64,000 bases of DNA from Caldilineaceae bacterium (GCA_022823185.1 JAJDXQ010000037.1:1-64000), one strand, 5' to 3'; counted from the stretch's first letter, positions 1 through 8,867 are shown. Numbers and translations: made by a program. The notes: generated by a model from the letters alone, not told the origin.

Positions 1-138
1 GTTGTCCGCTCCACATATGACTGCGCATATCGCAATCACGATGATGTCGCTCAATCGATGGATCCTTGTGCGTTCAACACGAGGATCTTCCAATTCCTCA
101 AAGTGTTCAACCAGTGATACGACCTTTCTATCCGCCAT
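1..138 (-). CDS. ISAs1-family transposase, N-terminal fragment (runs off window start)
   Basis: The reverse strand from the ATG at 138-136 reads 46 codons to the window edge without a stop. It begins MADRKVVSLVEHFEELEDP, then RVERTRIHRLSDIIVIAICA, and ends VICGADN. This matches the N-terminal associated domain of ISAs1-family DDE transposases, whose hallmark is an F..L.DPR segment followed by a hydrophobic LxDIxxxAxCAVICGA helix. The DDE catalytic core would lie before position 1, so intactness cannot be judged. The ATG is followed by the expected family N-terminus, and a family-like terminal repeat lies about 100 nt upstream. This is too short to appear as a long open frame; the call rests on the peptide pattern. 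Confidence 0.85.
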   Translation of the reverse strand, partial: MADRKVVSLVEHFEELEDPRVERTRIHRLSDIIVIAICAVICGADN

Positions 139-239
139 GAGTCCCCCCTTGTCTGGTGAAAGGACTCTCAATCGTATCAAATCGTCTCTATTCCGTCATC
201 TTACCCATTCTTCGACCCAATTTAGATGCGATTGCCCTG
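139..239 (-). mobile_element. Terminal end of the ISAs1-type element with inverted-repeat start
   Basis: Read on the minus strand, a sequence starting CAGGGCAATCGCATCTAAAT begins at 239. It lies 101 nt upstream of the transposase ATG. ISAs1-family terminal repeats characteristically begin CAGGG, so 239 is the likely outer end of the element. The other end is outside the window. No target duplication can be checked. Confidence 0.6.
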
Positions 240-739
240 CTGTTCTACCCGGGTGTATCCCAAATTCGTGGCAAGTCTCTGACCGCCTCCATCGTTCTGC
301 GCCGCGTGCGGACGAGACGCCCGCGAACCCAGGAGGATGTCCAAAAATCTGGGATGCTCCCTGCCACCCCTACATGCGATAGAGAACGACGGAAAAAAGA
401 GGACAGGCCAGAGTCGTCCCAAGCGAAGCGGCAGGGGGCGGGGGCGACCCACTCCGGGGAGACGACACGCGAGTCGTGGGCGGGGTCCAGCGGTTATCAT
501 CGTCCCGGCACAGAAGGTCGACTCCGATCGGCGATGATCGCGGTATGGGGGCAGGCAATGCCATTAGCGTTCCGCTTTGCGTCCGGGGAAAAGGCGTACA
601 GTGGGAAACTGCCAAAGAAAACGGTACATCCCAAATCTGGGGTTGTCAGGAGAAGCGGGCTGCAGGATTCAGTGCAATTTCCCAGAGGTAGCCTGAAACT
701 CGCCCCCATTTTTGGGATGCCCCAAGAGAAAACAACGGG
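240..739. other. Non-coding stretch with four copies of a TGGGAT-type motif
   Basis: No convincing gene is present. The open frames in this stretch have no recognisable domain and no ribosome-binding site. Four short related motifs occur: ATCCCAAATTC at 257-267, AAAAATCTGGGATG at 343-356, CATCCCAAATCTGGGG at 627-642 and CCATTTTTGGGATG at 706-719, in both orientations. They may be worn ends of small mobile elements. Confidence 0.5.
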
Positions 740-768
740 TTGCTCTGGCTCCTACGCTCTGCTAAGAT
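740..768 (+). promoter_or_regulatory. Candidate sigma-70 promoter of the first ABC importer operon
   Basis: TTGCTC at 740-745 and TAAGAT at 763-768 are separated by 17 nt. The start codon of the binding protein lies about 260 nt downstream, so the leader would be long. The match is partial, and I see no operator or riboswitch fold in the leader. Confidence 0.4.
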
Positions 769-1029
769 AAATGTTGTTACCTGGTCGCTTGCCCGTAAAG
801 AACCGCAGCAGCCGTACAGATGAGCAGCGGGCAATTCGGGTCGCGTATGCAGCCACTTATCGCAGCAGGCCGGGGAAAGTTTCCTGACATACCAATGCGA
901 CTTTGAGAAAGATAGAAGGAGGTGATCGACAGAAAGAAGACCGCTATAGCATTGAGGGCAATCTGCCCTGCCATCAGTTCATATGCGACGCAATTGTGTG
1001 GAAAGGCCAGACAATGGGAGGAATTACCC

Positions 1030-2754
1030 ATGAAACGCACTGCCGTGTTCTACTCGTCGCTATTGCTTGTTGTTGTTCTCCTCGTTAGCGCCTGCGCCCC
1101 TGCGGCGGTGGAGGCGCCTTCGCAGCCCGCTGCTGCAGAAGAAGAATCGGCCCCAATGGAAGAAAAGGAAGGTGGGGGCACACTTCAGGTGTGCTTCATT
1201 CAAGCCACGAGCCATGCTCACCTGGCGGGGTTTGTGGGCCGTGCGGGCAGCCAGCATTTCTACCAGGGCCGCACCATATTCAGCGGATTGGTTCAGTTGA
1301 ACCATGATGTCACGGAGTATATCCCAGAGCTTGCCGAGAGCTGGGAATTTGACGGCAACAGGGTCATATTCCATCTGCGAAACGATGTGACGTGGCATGA
1401 CGGCACGCCTTTTACCTCTAAGGACGTGCTGTTCAACTACGGTCGTCTGATCCCGCATCCACTGATGGTTAATACGGCCTATAACAGCCTGAAGGAGTAC
1501 ATCGTCGGCTACACAGAGTTTCACGAAGGCAACGCGGATTCGGTCAGCGGTATAACCGCCCCCGATGACTACACCGTTGTCTTCGAAATGACGGACGAAT
1601 ACGGCATGGTCGGGATCCACAAGATCGCCGGCACAGTCAGGCTGGTGCCCGAGCATATTCTGAGCGAGGTGCCTGAGGATCAGTGGGGGCCGGACGAAAG
1701 CGGGGTCCTGGGACTTGAGAAGACCGACTTCGCGACGACAAAGGCGATCGGGACCGGGCCGTTCATGGTCGAGGAATACGTTCCCGACCAGCATATTATC
1801 TACAGCCCGAACCCGGACTACTTCCGAGGCGCGCCTAAGCTGGACAGACTGATCTACCGCTCATTCAACGGCGACCCAACCGCGATGATGGTGGCCACTG
1901 AGGCCGGTGAGTGCGATTGGGTCATCGGCGAAGGCGGCGGGCGACCGGTCGAGTTGCAGCGCCTGGCTGCGATAGAGGAATTGGACCTTGAGATTTTCAA
2001 CCCGCCGGCTAACGTTTCAGTGGCCTACTGGTGGAATCTGGGGCGGGAGCACATTCAGAACCCGCTAATCCGCCAGGGAATCCAGCATGCCATCAATGGC
2101 GAGCAGTTCAATGCGGTGATGGCAAGCGGCGTGAGCCGCGGGGCGCGCGTCTACCTCGATGGCAAGTGGGGGATCAATCCTGAGGGGGCCGAGTACATCA
2201 CCTACGATCCGGAGCTTGCCAAGCAGAAGCTGACAGAGGGTGGATGGGACTTTGAAAACGACAAGATCATTCTGGTGCTCGGGTCACTTCACCCGGCCTG
2301 GGAACCGCTCCACCTCACGTTCCAGCAAAATCTGGCGGCTGTCGGGGTAACGGTTGAGTTCAAGGTTGTTGGCGCCGACTACGGAAACGTGGTCAACAAT
2401 GAACCATACGAATGGGATGTCCTGCAGGCCGGCGATTGGGCGCCCTGGTTTGGTCTGCTCGGATACGACACGACGCATCTCAGTACACAGCCGTGGTATG
2501 ACAGGGCTGCCCACTACGCCGAAGAGGTGGCGCTGTTGAAGAGTCTGGAGCTGGAGACGGACGATGCCGTTCTCAAGGAGGCTGTCTGGCAGATCCAGGA
2601 GAGTATTGGTGCGGATCCTTTCGGCGTACTGCTCTATGCCCATATCAACCCCAGCCTGCGCAGCACAAGGACGCGCGGCTGCGACACGATCCCCAGCTAC
2701 TACTACCATCGCAACAACTGGAATCTGGAACAGTGTTGGATAGCATCGGAATAG
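1030..2754 (+). CDS. ABC transporter substrate-binding lipoprotein, peptide/oligosaccharide type (SBP family 5)
   Basis: This 574-residue protein is the extracytoplasmic binding component of a peptide/nickel/oligosaccharide-type importer. A signal peptide with a lipobox ends LVSAC, so Cys22 would be lipidated. An acidic Glu/Ala/Pro-rich tether follows, then a typical family 5 fold with the HLRNDVTWHDGTPFTSKDV segment near residues 110-130. ATG 1030 is chosen because GGAGG lies just upstream and the signal peptide starts there; an in-frame ATC/GTG extension to 922 would bury the signal. Two matching permeases follow at 4625 and 5642. The ligand is unknown. The GH10-like gene in between hints at a carbohydrate rather than a peptide, which is inference. 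Confidence 0.93.
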   Translation: MKRTAVFYSSLLLVVVLLVSACAPAAVEAPSQPAAAEEESAPMEEKEGGGTLQVCFIQATSHAHLAGFVGRAGSQHFYQGRTIFSGLVQLNHDVTEYIPELAESWEFDGNRVIFHLRNDVTWHDGTPFTSKDVLFNYGRLIPHPLMVNTAYNSLKEYIVGYTEFHEGNADSVSGITAPDDYTVVFEMTDEYGMVGIHKIAGTVRLVPEHILSEVPEDQWGPDESGVLGLEKTDFATTKAIGTGPFMVEEYVPDQHIIYSPNPDYFRGAPKLDRLIYRSFNGDPTAMMVATEAGECDWVIGEGGGRPVELQRLAAIEELDLEIFNPPANVSVAYWWNLGREHIQNPLIRQGIQHAINGEQFNAVMASGVSRGARVYLDGKWGINPEGAEYITYDPELAKQKLTEGGWDFENDKIILVLGSLHPAWEPLHLTFQQNLAAVGVTVEFKVVGADYGNVVNNEPYEWDVLQAGDWAPWFGLLGYDTTHLSTQPWYDRAAHYAEEVALLKSLELETDDAVLKEAVWQIQESIGADPFGVLLYAHINPSLRSTRTRGCDTIPSYYYHRNNWNLEQCWIASE

Positions 2755-2760
2755 TATTCC

Positions 2761-2835
2761 GACGCTTGCAGCGTCTATAGCCGAATATCTGTGGCTCTCC
2801 GGTCGCCGTCGCGTTGCGGTCGGCGACCGGAGAGC
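2761..2835 (+). terminator. Strong hairpin after the binding-protein gene (attenuating or 3'-stabilising)
   Basis: A perfect 15-bp stem, 2794-2808 pairing with 2821-2835, encloses a 12-nt loop. A smaller GACGC/GCGTC stem lies at 2761-2775. No T-run follows, so it is not a classical intrinsic terminator. Its place between the binding-protein gene and the rest of the cluster fits partial termination or mRNA protection, which would leave more binding protein than permease. Confidence 0.6.
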
Positions 2836-2878
2836 GCTCGCATACTGATCTGTAGACAGGCCAGCGAGGAGAAAGCAG

Positions 2879-4390
2879 ATGCTACTTATCACGGTGGACA
2901 GCGGGAATCTCCTATCGTGCTCCGAGCAGGAGCAGGTGGACCGGTTAGCGGAACTGACCGTCACATCGCGTGCCGATATCTATACAATGGATGTCGCTGA
3001 CAACGATATCTGCTTCTACCCGTCAAGGGCCGGCACGACCGCTTCAGGAGAACCGATGGATGCGCTTCTGGCTGAGGGCCATGACCCCTATGGAGATTTC
3101 ATTGGGCGCCTCAAGGAAGCCGGCATTGCCGTCGTGCCGAATTTCCGGATGAATGACCATCACGGTTCGCCGAGACAGTGGACTGAATGGGAGCGGGAAC
3201 ACAAAGAATGGTCATTGGGGCGGGATACGGGGGCCTGGAAATCCTACCAGAAAGTGGGTGATCACGGCTGGCGTGAGGTCGGTGACCTGCGGCAGATGGA
3301 TTTTGCCGTCGAGGCGGTGCGGGAGCGGCGGCTGGGCATATTGCGGGAGATTGCCGCCCGATACACCCTGGATGGGCTCATGCTTGACTTCGGTCGATCG
3401 GCGCCTTTTTTCCGAGAGCCGAAGCAGGAGAAAGCGGGCTACATGACCCAGTTCGTGCGCGCGGTGCGGTCCATGCTCGACGAGACGGGAGAGAAACGCG
3501 GGCAGCATCTCATGCTTGCGGCCGCGGTGCCTTGGGACATCGAATACTGTATTGAGGAAGGGCTCGACATCAAGGCATGGGTCGATGAAGGGCTTTTGTC
3601 CTACCTGTGTCCGGGTGAATGGTATTTCGTGGACTACAACCTTCCATACTCCGACTGGGTGGCCTTGGCGGAGGGAAGCGGCTGCAAAGTGTACCCCATG
3701 CTGATGTCCTCCGTCTCCTCGTCGGATGCGGTCACGCCGGGGAAGCGTGTCTGGCTCGGCGATGGTTTTGAGGAGTTCGACTCTCCCAAAATCAGCGCCC
3801 TTGTGGAGAGTGCCTACAGCCAGGGCGTTGATGGAATCATGTTCTATAACCTACATGCCAGTTCCTTCGGCAGCAGGTTGTATGAGCATCTTCGCGACTT
3901 GATCGATCCGGCCAGGATCCCTTCAACAACCAGGCACTATTTCTACGCCCGCCGGCCTAAGTATATGCCTACGGAGTACTTCTCGTTCGGCCTGCCTGAT
4001 GGATATGCGCCCGGCGAGGTGGAGGCTTTTACACCGTTTGAATTGAATGAAGCTGAGGATGAATTCAGCTACGAGTTTCTTTTTGGCAGCCGGCTGGGCA
4101 GCGCTACCGCGGCATTCCAGTTCAAGCTGAGAGATCTGGGAGACGGTGACGAAGTGGACGTGAGCATGAACGGCGGGACGGTCAGCGCGGACAGCCTTGA
4201 CTTCCACAGGTGCCAGCCGCCCAACGGGCCGGAGTTCAGATATGCCGTATGGCGGTCTGCATTAGGGGCCTCTCACTTGAAAGTGGGGAAAAATGTCCTG
4301 GCCGTTCGGTTGGCGGGACGCGATCTTGAGCGGACTGCGCCGATTCAGGTGGGTGAGTTCGAGATTACTGTTGCTCCCGATGAAGGGTAG
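2879..4390 (+). CDS. Glycoside-hydrolase-like TIM-barrel protein (GH10-like/GHL family)
   Basis: This 503-residue protein has no signal peptide and is probably cytoplasmic. Residues about 20-350 have the pattern of the family-10-like glycosyl hydrolases, with strand segments such as RADIYTMDV, AGIAVVPNFRMNDHHG and LDGLMLDFGRSAPFF, and a late DGIMFYNLHASSFG. The C-terminal 120 residues look like a beta-sandwich domain. ATG 2879 is preceded by GAGGAG. It sits between the binding protein and the permeases and probably handles the imported substrate. Catalytic acids cannot be assigned with confidence, and members of this fold are poorly characterised. Confidence 0.7.
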   Translation: MLLITVDSGNLLSCSEQEQVDRLAELTVTSRADIYTMDVADNDICFYPSRAGTTASGEPMDALLAEGHDPYGDFIGRLKEAGIAVVPNFRMNDHHGSPRQWTEWEREHKEWSLGRDTGAWKSYQKVGDHGWREVGDLRQMDFAVEAVRERRLGILREIAARYTLDGLMLDFGRSAPFFREPKQEKAGYMTQFVRAVRSMLDETGEKRGQHLMLAAAVPWDIEYCIEEGLDIKAWVDEGLLSYLCPGEWYFVDYNLPYSDWVALAEGSGCKVYPMLMSSVSSSDAVTPGKRVWLGDGFEEFDSPKISALVESAYSQGVDGIMFYNLHASSFGSRLYEHLRDLIDPARIPSTTRHYFYARRPKYMPTEYFSFGLPDGYAPGEVEAFTPFELNEAEDEFSYEFLFGSRLGSATAAFQFKLRDLGDGDEVDVSMNGGTVSADSLDFHRCQPPNGPEFRYAVWRSALGASHLKVGKNVLAVRLAGRDLERTAPIQVGEFEITVAPDEG

Positions 4391-4624
4391 CAGTATGTGG
4401 TCCAACCAACCGCCGGGGAAGCACTGTCAAAAAGGCGCGAGCACTTTCGCGCAGCGCTCGGAGAGTCGGTTGCCATCTGAAGTCAAATCCGGGCCAAATC
4501 GCTCAGTCCCACCTGATTCCTTGAATCGTCCAGTGGATATAACAGAAGGCTGCTCGTCGCAGCTGCGGCAGCCGTCAGTTGCTCTCACGACAGGCCCGCT
4601 GTTTCCAATTGGAGCTCATTAGGC

Positions 4625-5587
4625 ATGTCCCAGTATGTCCTGCGCCGGATTGCGCTGATCTTCCCCCTGATGTTTGCAATAACGGTCGTTAACTACGCCA
4701 TCTACGTCCTGTCACCCGGCGACCCGGTTTCGGCTTTGCTCAATCCCGAATCGATGCGTTATCTGGAGGAGGAGGACCTGGAAGCGCTGCGCGAGGCGAT
4801 GGGTTTGAACAAGCCGTTGTACGTGCGCTATCTGATCTGGCTGCGTGAAGCCTTGCGAGGCAATCTCGGCTATTCGACCCAGATGCGTCTGCCTGTGCAA
4901 CATATTATCATGCGCGACATCGGCAACACGCTCGGCCTGATGGGATTCGCGCTCCTGTTCTCAACGGCGGCCGGCATCGTGCTGGGCATTGTTTCCGCGC
5001 TGAAGCAGTACTCGATGCTCGATTACATCCTTACGGGCATTGCTTTTGGAGGCATCGCTGTTCCCGGATTCTTTTTCGCGCTCCTGCTGATTTATGTTGC
5101 CGGCTTGCGCCTGGAGTGGTTCCCAGTTGGGGGTATCGTCACGGTGGGGGCGCCACCCTCAGTAGGAGACCGGCTTTGGCACATGGTGTTGCCGGTCGTT
5201 GCTCTCTCCTATGAGGGCCTTAGCACGCTGCTCCGGTACACACGGTCCAGTATGTTGGAGGTCGTGCGGCAGGATTACATCACGACGGCGCGGGCCAAAG
5301 GGCTGGCCGAACGGACTGTGATCATGTGGCACGCTTTCAAAAATGCGCTTTTGCCGGTAATCACAATTACCGGATTGCGGCTGCCGACCCTGGTCGGCGG
5401 GGCGGTGCTGATTGAGAGCGTATTCAACTATCGGGGGATCGGACATACGCTTGTGGCTGCCGCGGGCAGCCGCGACTACCCGCTACTCATGGGCGGCCTT
5501 TTGGTTACGGCAATCATGGTATTGTTGAGCAATCTGATCGCGGACCTGGCCTACGCCTGGGCCGACCCGCGTATCCGATATGCCTAG
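4625..5587 (+). CDS. ABC transporter permease, DppB/OppB type
   Basis: This 320-residue integral membrane permease starts YVLRRIALIFPLMFAITVVN, typical of the DppB family, with about six membrane segments. The conserved EAA loop reads DYITTARAKGLAERTVIMWH near residues 218-240, followed by the NALLPVITITGL segment. It forms the translocation pore with the 5642 permease. GGAG lies 10-15 nt before ATG 4625. The 234-nt gap before it (4391-4624) contains no gene I can support. Confidence 0.93.
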   Translation: MSQYVLRRIALIFPLMFAITVVNYAIYVLSPGDPVSALLNPESMRYLEEEDLEALREAMGLNKPLYVRYLIWLREALRGNLGYSTQMRLPVQHIIMRDIGNTLGLMGFALLFSTAAGIVLGIVSALKQYSMLDYILTGIAFGGIAVPGFFFALLLIYVAGLRLEWFPVGGIVTVGAPPSVGDRLWHMVLPVVALSYEGLSTLLRYTRSSMLEVVRQDYITTARAKGLAERTVIMWHAFKNALLPVITITGLRLPTLVGGAVLIESVFNYRGIGHTLVAAAGSRDYPLLMGGLLVTAIMVLLSNLIADLAYAWADPRIRYA

Positions 5588-5641
5588 CGGAGAAGGGTTC
5601 CGCTGCTGGGCCAATGTGAAGGGGAAGGGAGAGAGCAAGCC

Positions 5642-6547
5642 GTGACAGCGCAGGCGCCAGCCTCGACCGGGCTTTTCGGCGCGTTTCGCGGTTCACCGGA
5701 CTCCTGGAGCAGGAGGGTCTGGCGCCGCTTTGCGCGGCATCGCGTGGCGTTCGCCAGCCTGGTTCTGCTGGCGTTCATTTCAGCGGCTGTGACGGCCGCG
5801 CCCCTGCTGACACAGCACAGCCCTATCGAATTCGTCGGGGCAACCGAGGCGGCGCCGACCTGGGAGCATCCACTGGGCACCGACAGGTTGGGGCGTGATG
5901 TTTGGGCGCGCCTGGTGTACGGGGGACGCGTTTCGATCTCGGTGGGCATTGTGGCGGTGGCGATTTCGATTGCCATCACGATCGTTCTGGGAAGCATTTC
6001 CGGCTACTATGGCGGGTGGCTGGACATGTTGATCATGCGTTTTACCGATGTGATGATGGTCTTCCCTGGCCTTATTCTGATCATGGTCGTCGTGTCCGTG
6101 ATCGGCCCGAGTATCTACAATGTCATGGTCGTCATCGGCATCCTGGGCTGGACAGGTACGACGCGTCTGCTGCGAGGGCAGATTCTGTCGGTGCGCGAGT
6201 GGGACTTTGTCACGGCGGCGCGCTGTGTGGGGGCTACCAATCGTCAGATCATGTTCAGGCACATTTTGCCGAACGCGCTGGCGCCGCTGCTGGTGGCGGC
6301 GACTTTCGGCGTTGCCGGCGCGATTCTGACAGAGGCCGGGCTTTCCTACCTCGGTCTAGGTGTGTTACCGCCGGCCCCGTCGTGGGGTAGTATGCTCAAC
6401 GGCGCTCAGTCAATCTATATACTGGAAAACTTCTGGTGGCTCTGGCTGCCGCCGGGCGTCGCGATTTTTGTAACGGTGCTGGCGATAAACTTTCTAGGTG
6501 ACGGATTGCGCGATGCGCTCGACCCGCGAATGAGCCTGGAAAAGTAG
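5642..6547 (+). CDS. ABC transporter permease, DppC/OppC type
   Basis: The 301-residue partner of the preceding permease has the N-terminal helix before the HPLGTDRLGRDVWARLVYGGR signature that marks DppC/OppC proteins. It also has an EAA loop (WDFVTAARCVGATNRQIMFR) and the late LTEAGLSYLGLGV segment. The start is GTG 5642 with GGGAGAGAG upstream. No DppD/DppF ATPase genes follow, so the importer must borrow ATPases encoded elsewhere. Confidence 0.92.
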   Translation: MTAQAPASTGLFGAFRGSPDSWSRRVWRRFARHRVAFASLVLLAFISAAVTAAPLLTQHSPIEFVGATEAAPTWEHPLGTDRLGRDVWARLVYGGRVSISVGIVAVAISIAITIVLGSISGYYGGWLDMLIMRFTDVMMVFPGLILIMVVVSVIGPSIYNVMVVIGILGWTGTTRLLRGQILSVREWDFVTAARCVGATNRQIMFRHILPNALAPLLVAATFGVAGAILTEAGLSYLGLGVLPPAPSWGSMLNGAQSIYILENFWWLWLPPGVAIFVTVLAINFLGDGLRDALDPRMSLEK

Positions 6548-7144
6548 ATAAGGGCCCTACAGAACTGTAACTGTACCTGGTCACTGACCTACGACAGGTA
6601 GAGACGCTTCTACTGCGAATCGTTCTTCCCGACGCAGTCAAGAGATCCAAACAGATCCCCGTATCAGTTTATTTGCCCAAGGCAAGGAATTCCGATCGGT
6701 ACGCTCCGGAGACTGTCCTCTTCTGTCTCAGAATCCAAGTTGCCAGCGAGGCGCGGGAATCGGGTCGCTGGCAGCATAGTGCTGGGCGAGCCACAGCAGT
6801 TTGGCGCGGCCATTGCCCAACTGATGGAAACGCTCAAGCACTGAAATCACGCGTCCAGTTTCTGAAATCGAGAGAAGGGGCTTTGCTGCCGAGTGAAGAT
6901 GCTCTCCTTGCGCATGGCTGGCGCAGCGGCACATTCTACGAGTCTTCGGGGGCCGATGATCTCTCTTTGATCGGCGATAGTCAAGATGTTACGATGAAGG
7001 GCAGCCGCTGTTTAGTTGGAGACTGTGAGGATTCGGTATTTCCTTGGCGATACGGGGGTTGAGTTCGAAGTGACTCCTCCGATTTAGTGTGGACAGTGCC
7101 GGAAAGTCAGTTGGGTCGCTGAAGAAGCGAGTGGGGTGGAAACT
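6548..7144. other. 597-nt intergenic region without a supported gene
   Basis: A 129-codon plus-strand frame (6673-7062) and a 68-codon minus-strand frame (6728-6934) are open, but neither has a recognisable domain or a ribosome-binding site. The minus-strand peptide has a conspicuous HQLGNGRAKLLWLAQHYA stretch that could be a remnant of a lost gene. The promoter for the 7145 group presumably lies here; I see no strong match. Confidence 0.5.
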
Positions 7145-8026
7145 ATGAACGAAATCGAAATGTACGAATTCGATCGCGTGGGATATATCACGGTTCCAGG
7201 TCTGCTGACGGATGAACAGGTAAAGAGCCTGGCAGAGGCCGTCGACGCGTTGGAAGAGGAGGCGGCCGCGCGGGCGGCACAGCCGCCGCGCCGGCCAAGC
7301 CCCATTGGCGGAATCGAGTATCATCACAACGCGGACAGGGGCTACTATGTAAGCGGCGCCAGAGAAACGGGAAACACGCTGATCATTGAGGACTTCTTCA
7401 ACGCAGACCCAGCTTTTGACTTTCTCGTGGATCACGCGCCGACGATGTCTTACATTCAAGCCATCGTCCAGCAGCGGGCGACGATCAACAATTCTGAGAT
7501 ACGCATTCGCTATCCCGGCAACCAGACAGGGACGCATATGGGGGGACCGGTCAGCGGCAAGCACAGGTACGGCTATGACCAGAGAGGGATCAACTGCATG
7601 ATGGTGCGAATGGTCTACTTCGTACATGACGTTGGGCCGGACGACGGGCCGTTCTGCGTGGTACCGGCCACGCACAAGAGCAATATGGTTTCCCCTTACC
7701 CGGGAAGAAACCCTGACGAAGAGCCGGGCATGATCGGGCTTACGGTGAAGGCGGGCGATGCCATCCTTTTCACGGAGAATCTGCGGCACGGCGGCTTCAC
7801 GAACCGCTCGGACAGGACGCGCAAGACAGTTCACATTGGCTATGGTCCGTTCTGGATGAAGTCGCAGAACATTGCCACGATGGATGAGGATCAGTATCTT
7901 CTGCCCCGGACGCACGCGCGGTATACGCCGGAGCAACGGCAGCTGTTCCGGGCCTGGCCGCCGACGCTGGAGCGGGAGTTTGGGGAAGGCGAGAGAGGAT
8001 CGCAGCGTCATGATAACGATCGATAG
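7145..8026 (+). CDS. Phytanoyl-CoA dioxygenase (PhyH)-family protein with an HxG facial motif
   Basis: This 293-residue protein belongs to the PhyH family of Fe(II)/2-oxoglutarate oxygenases. The N-terminus has the usual FDRVGYITVPGLLTDEQV pattern. The proximal metal motif reads H131-M132-G133 where canonical members have HxD. The distal His is H215 in LRHGGFTNRSDRTRKTVH, with the following Arg for 2-oxoglutarate, and the DDGPFCVVPATHKSN segment is typical. ATG 7145 is preferred to GTG 7136 because GGGGTGG is well spaced from it. The gene overlaps the next by 17 nt, suggesting an operon. The substrate is unknown. The missing carboxylate ligand resembles the halogenase-type site but is also common in this bacterial subfamily. 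Confidence 0.85.
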   Translation: MNEIEMYEFDRVGYITVPGLLTDEQVKSLAEAVDALEEEAAARAAQPPRRPSPIGGIEYHHNADRGYYVSGARETGNTLIIEDFFNADPAFDFLVDHAPTMSYIQAIVQQRATINNSEIRIRYPGNQTGTHMGGPVSGKHRYGYDQRGINCMMVRMVYFVHDVGPDDGPFCVVPATHKSNMVSPYPGRNPDEEPGMIGLTVKAGDAILFTENLRHGGFTNRSDRTRKTVHIGYGPFWMKSQNIATMDEDQYLLPRTHARYTPEQRQLFRAWPPTLEREFGEGERGSQRHDNDR

Positions 8027-8762
8027 AGAGGAACTCGGCGGGATTCCCGCGCTCATTTTGCGTGATACACGGGTTGAGGAGGCTCCGCTCGTTGTCCACT
8101 ATCATGGCTGGACGGGGGACAAGGGCAGCATAGAAAACCCGGACCAGTCGCTTGCGCAGCTGGCGTCGGCGGGATTTTGCGTGGTTGCGCCGGACTGCTA
8201 TGAACACGGTGAACGGCGGACCGATGCCTGGTTTCGGGCGCAGTTCAACGGCTGGGCCTTTGTGTGTGAGGCGATGGACCGGACGCGGGCGGAGGCGCGG
8301 GATCTGTTTGAAGCGGCTCTGGCGCTGCCTTACAGCGCGGCGCGCGATCCGCAGGTATGCGGGACCTCGATGGGCGGGTTGATCGCGCAGATGGTATTCG
8401 CGGAGAACCGGGCGTATGTTTCGATGGTCTCGATTGTGGGGCGGTCCAGTTTTTACCAGGCCGACGAGTGGTGCCGGCAGGCGCAGCGGGGAACATGGAG
8501 CGACGAGTGGTGCGCGCAGTACTCCACGCAGTCTCACCCGGAGCGATTTACGGACCGGCCGGTACTATTTATCGACGGGGGCCTGGACACGGACTGCCCG
8601 GCGGCCACGAATGTGGAGACAGTGCGTCTGATCAACGAGCGGGGAGGGCGAGCGGAGCACTTTATTGATCCGGAGGTCGGCCATGCCCGCTCTCCGTCGA
8701 TGCGAGACAGGTTCGTTGACTGGATCATCGCGCACGGCCGGCCGCCACTGGCCGACGCCTGA
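8010..8762 (+). CDS. Alpha/beta hydrolase (dienelactone-hydrolase/esterase-like)
   Basis: This 250-residue cytoplasmic hydrolase has the oxyanion-hole strand VVHYHGWTGDKG, the nucleophile elbow GTSMGG with Ser120, a probable acid in DGGLDTDCPA and the His in EVGHARSP at residue 225. The length suits small esterases. ATG 8010 overlaps the dioxygenase stop by 17 nt, so translation is probably coupled, and GAGAGAGGAT precedes it. The natural ester is unknown. Its position between two dioxygenases suggests a shared catabolic route. Confidence 0.88.
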   Translation: MITIDREELGGIPALILRDTRVEEAPLVVHYHGWTGDKGSIENPDQSLAQLASAGFCVVAPDCYEHGERRTDAWFRAQFNGWAFVCEAMDRTRAEARDLFEAALALPYSAARDPQVCGTSMGGLIAQMVFAENRAYVSMVSIVGRSSFYQADEWCRQAQRGTWSDEWCAQYSTQSHPERFTDRPVLFIDGGLDTDCPAATNVETVRLINERGGRAEHFIDPEVGHARSPSMRDRFVDWIIAHGRPPLADA

Positions 8763-8867
8763 CAGGAGGGCGCCGGACAGGAGTTGGCCTATCCGGCTGG
8801 TCGCCGCTGAGCGCAGACAGAAGCCGTCACTTACCATGAATGTATGGAAAGGCACAGGAGCACAGCC

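Noticed and set aside
156-770. 204-codon plus-strand frame near the window start
   Set aside because: It crosses the IS terminus and reads Arg/Ser/Pro-rich sequence with no family resemblance.
4293-4622. 109-codon plus-strand frame before the DppB gene
   Set aside because: Overlaps the end of the GH10-like gene out of frame and has no recognisable features.
6673-7062. 129-codon plus-strand frame in the gap before the dioxygenase
   Set aside because: No domain, no ribosome-binding site, atypical composition.
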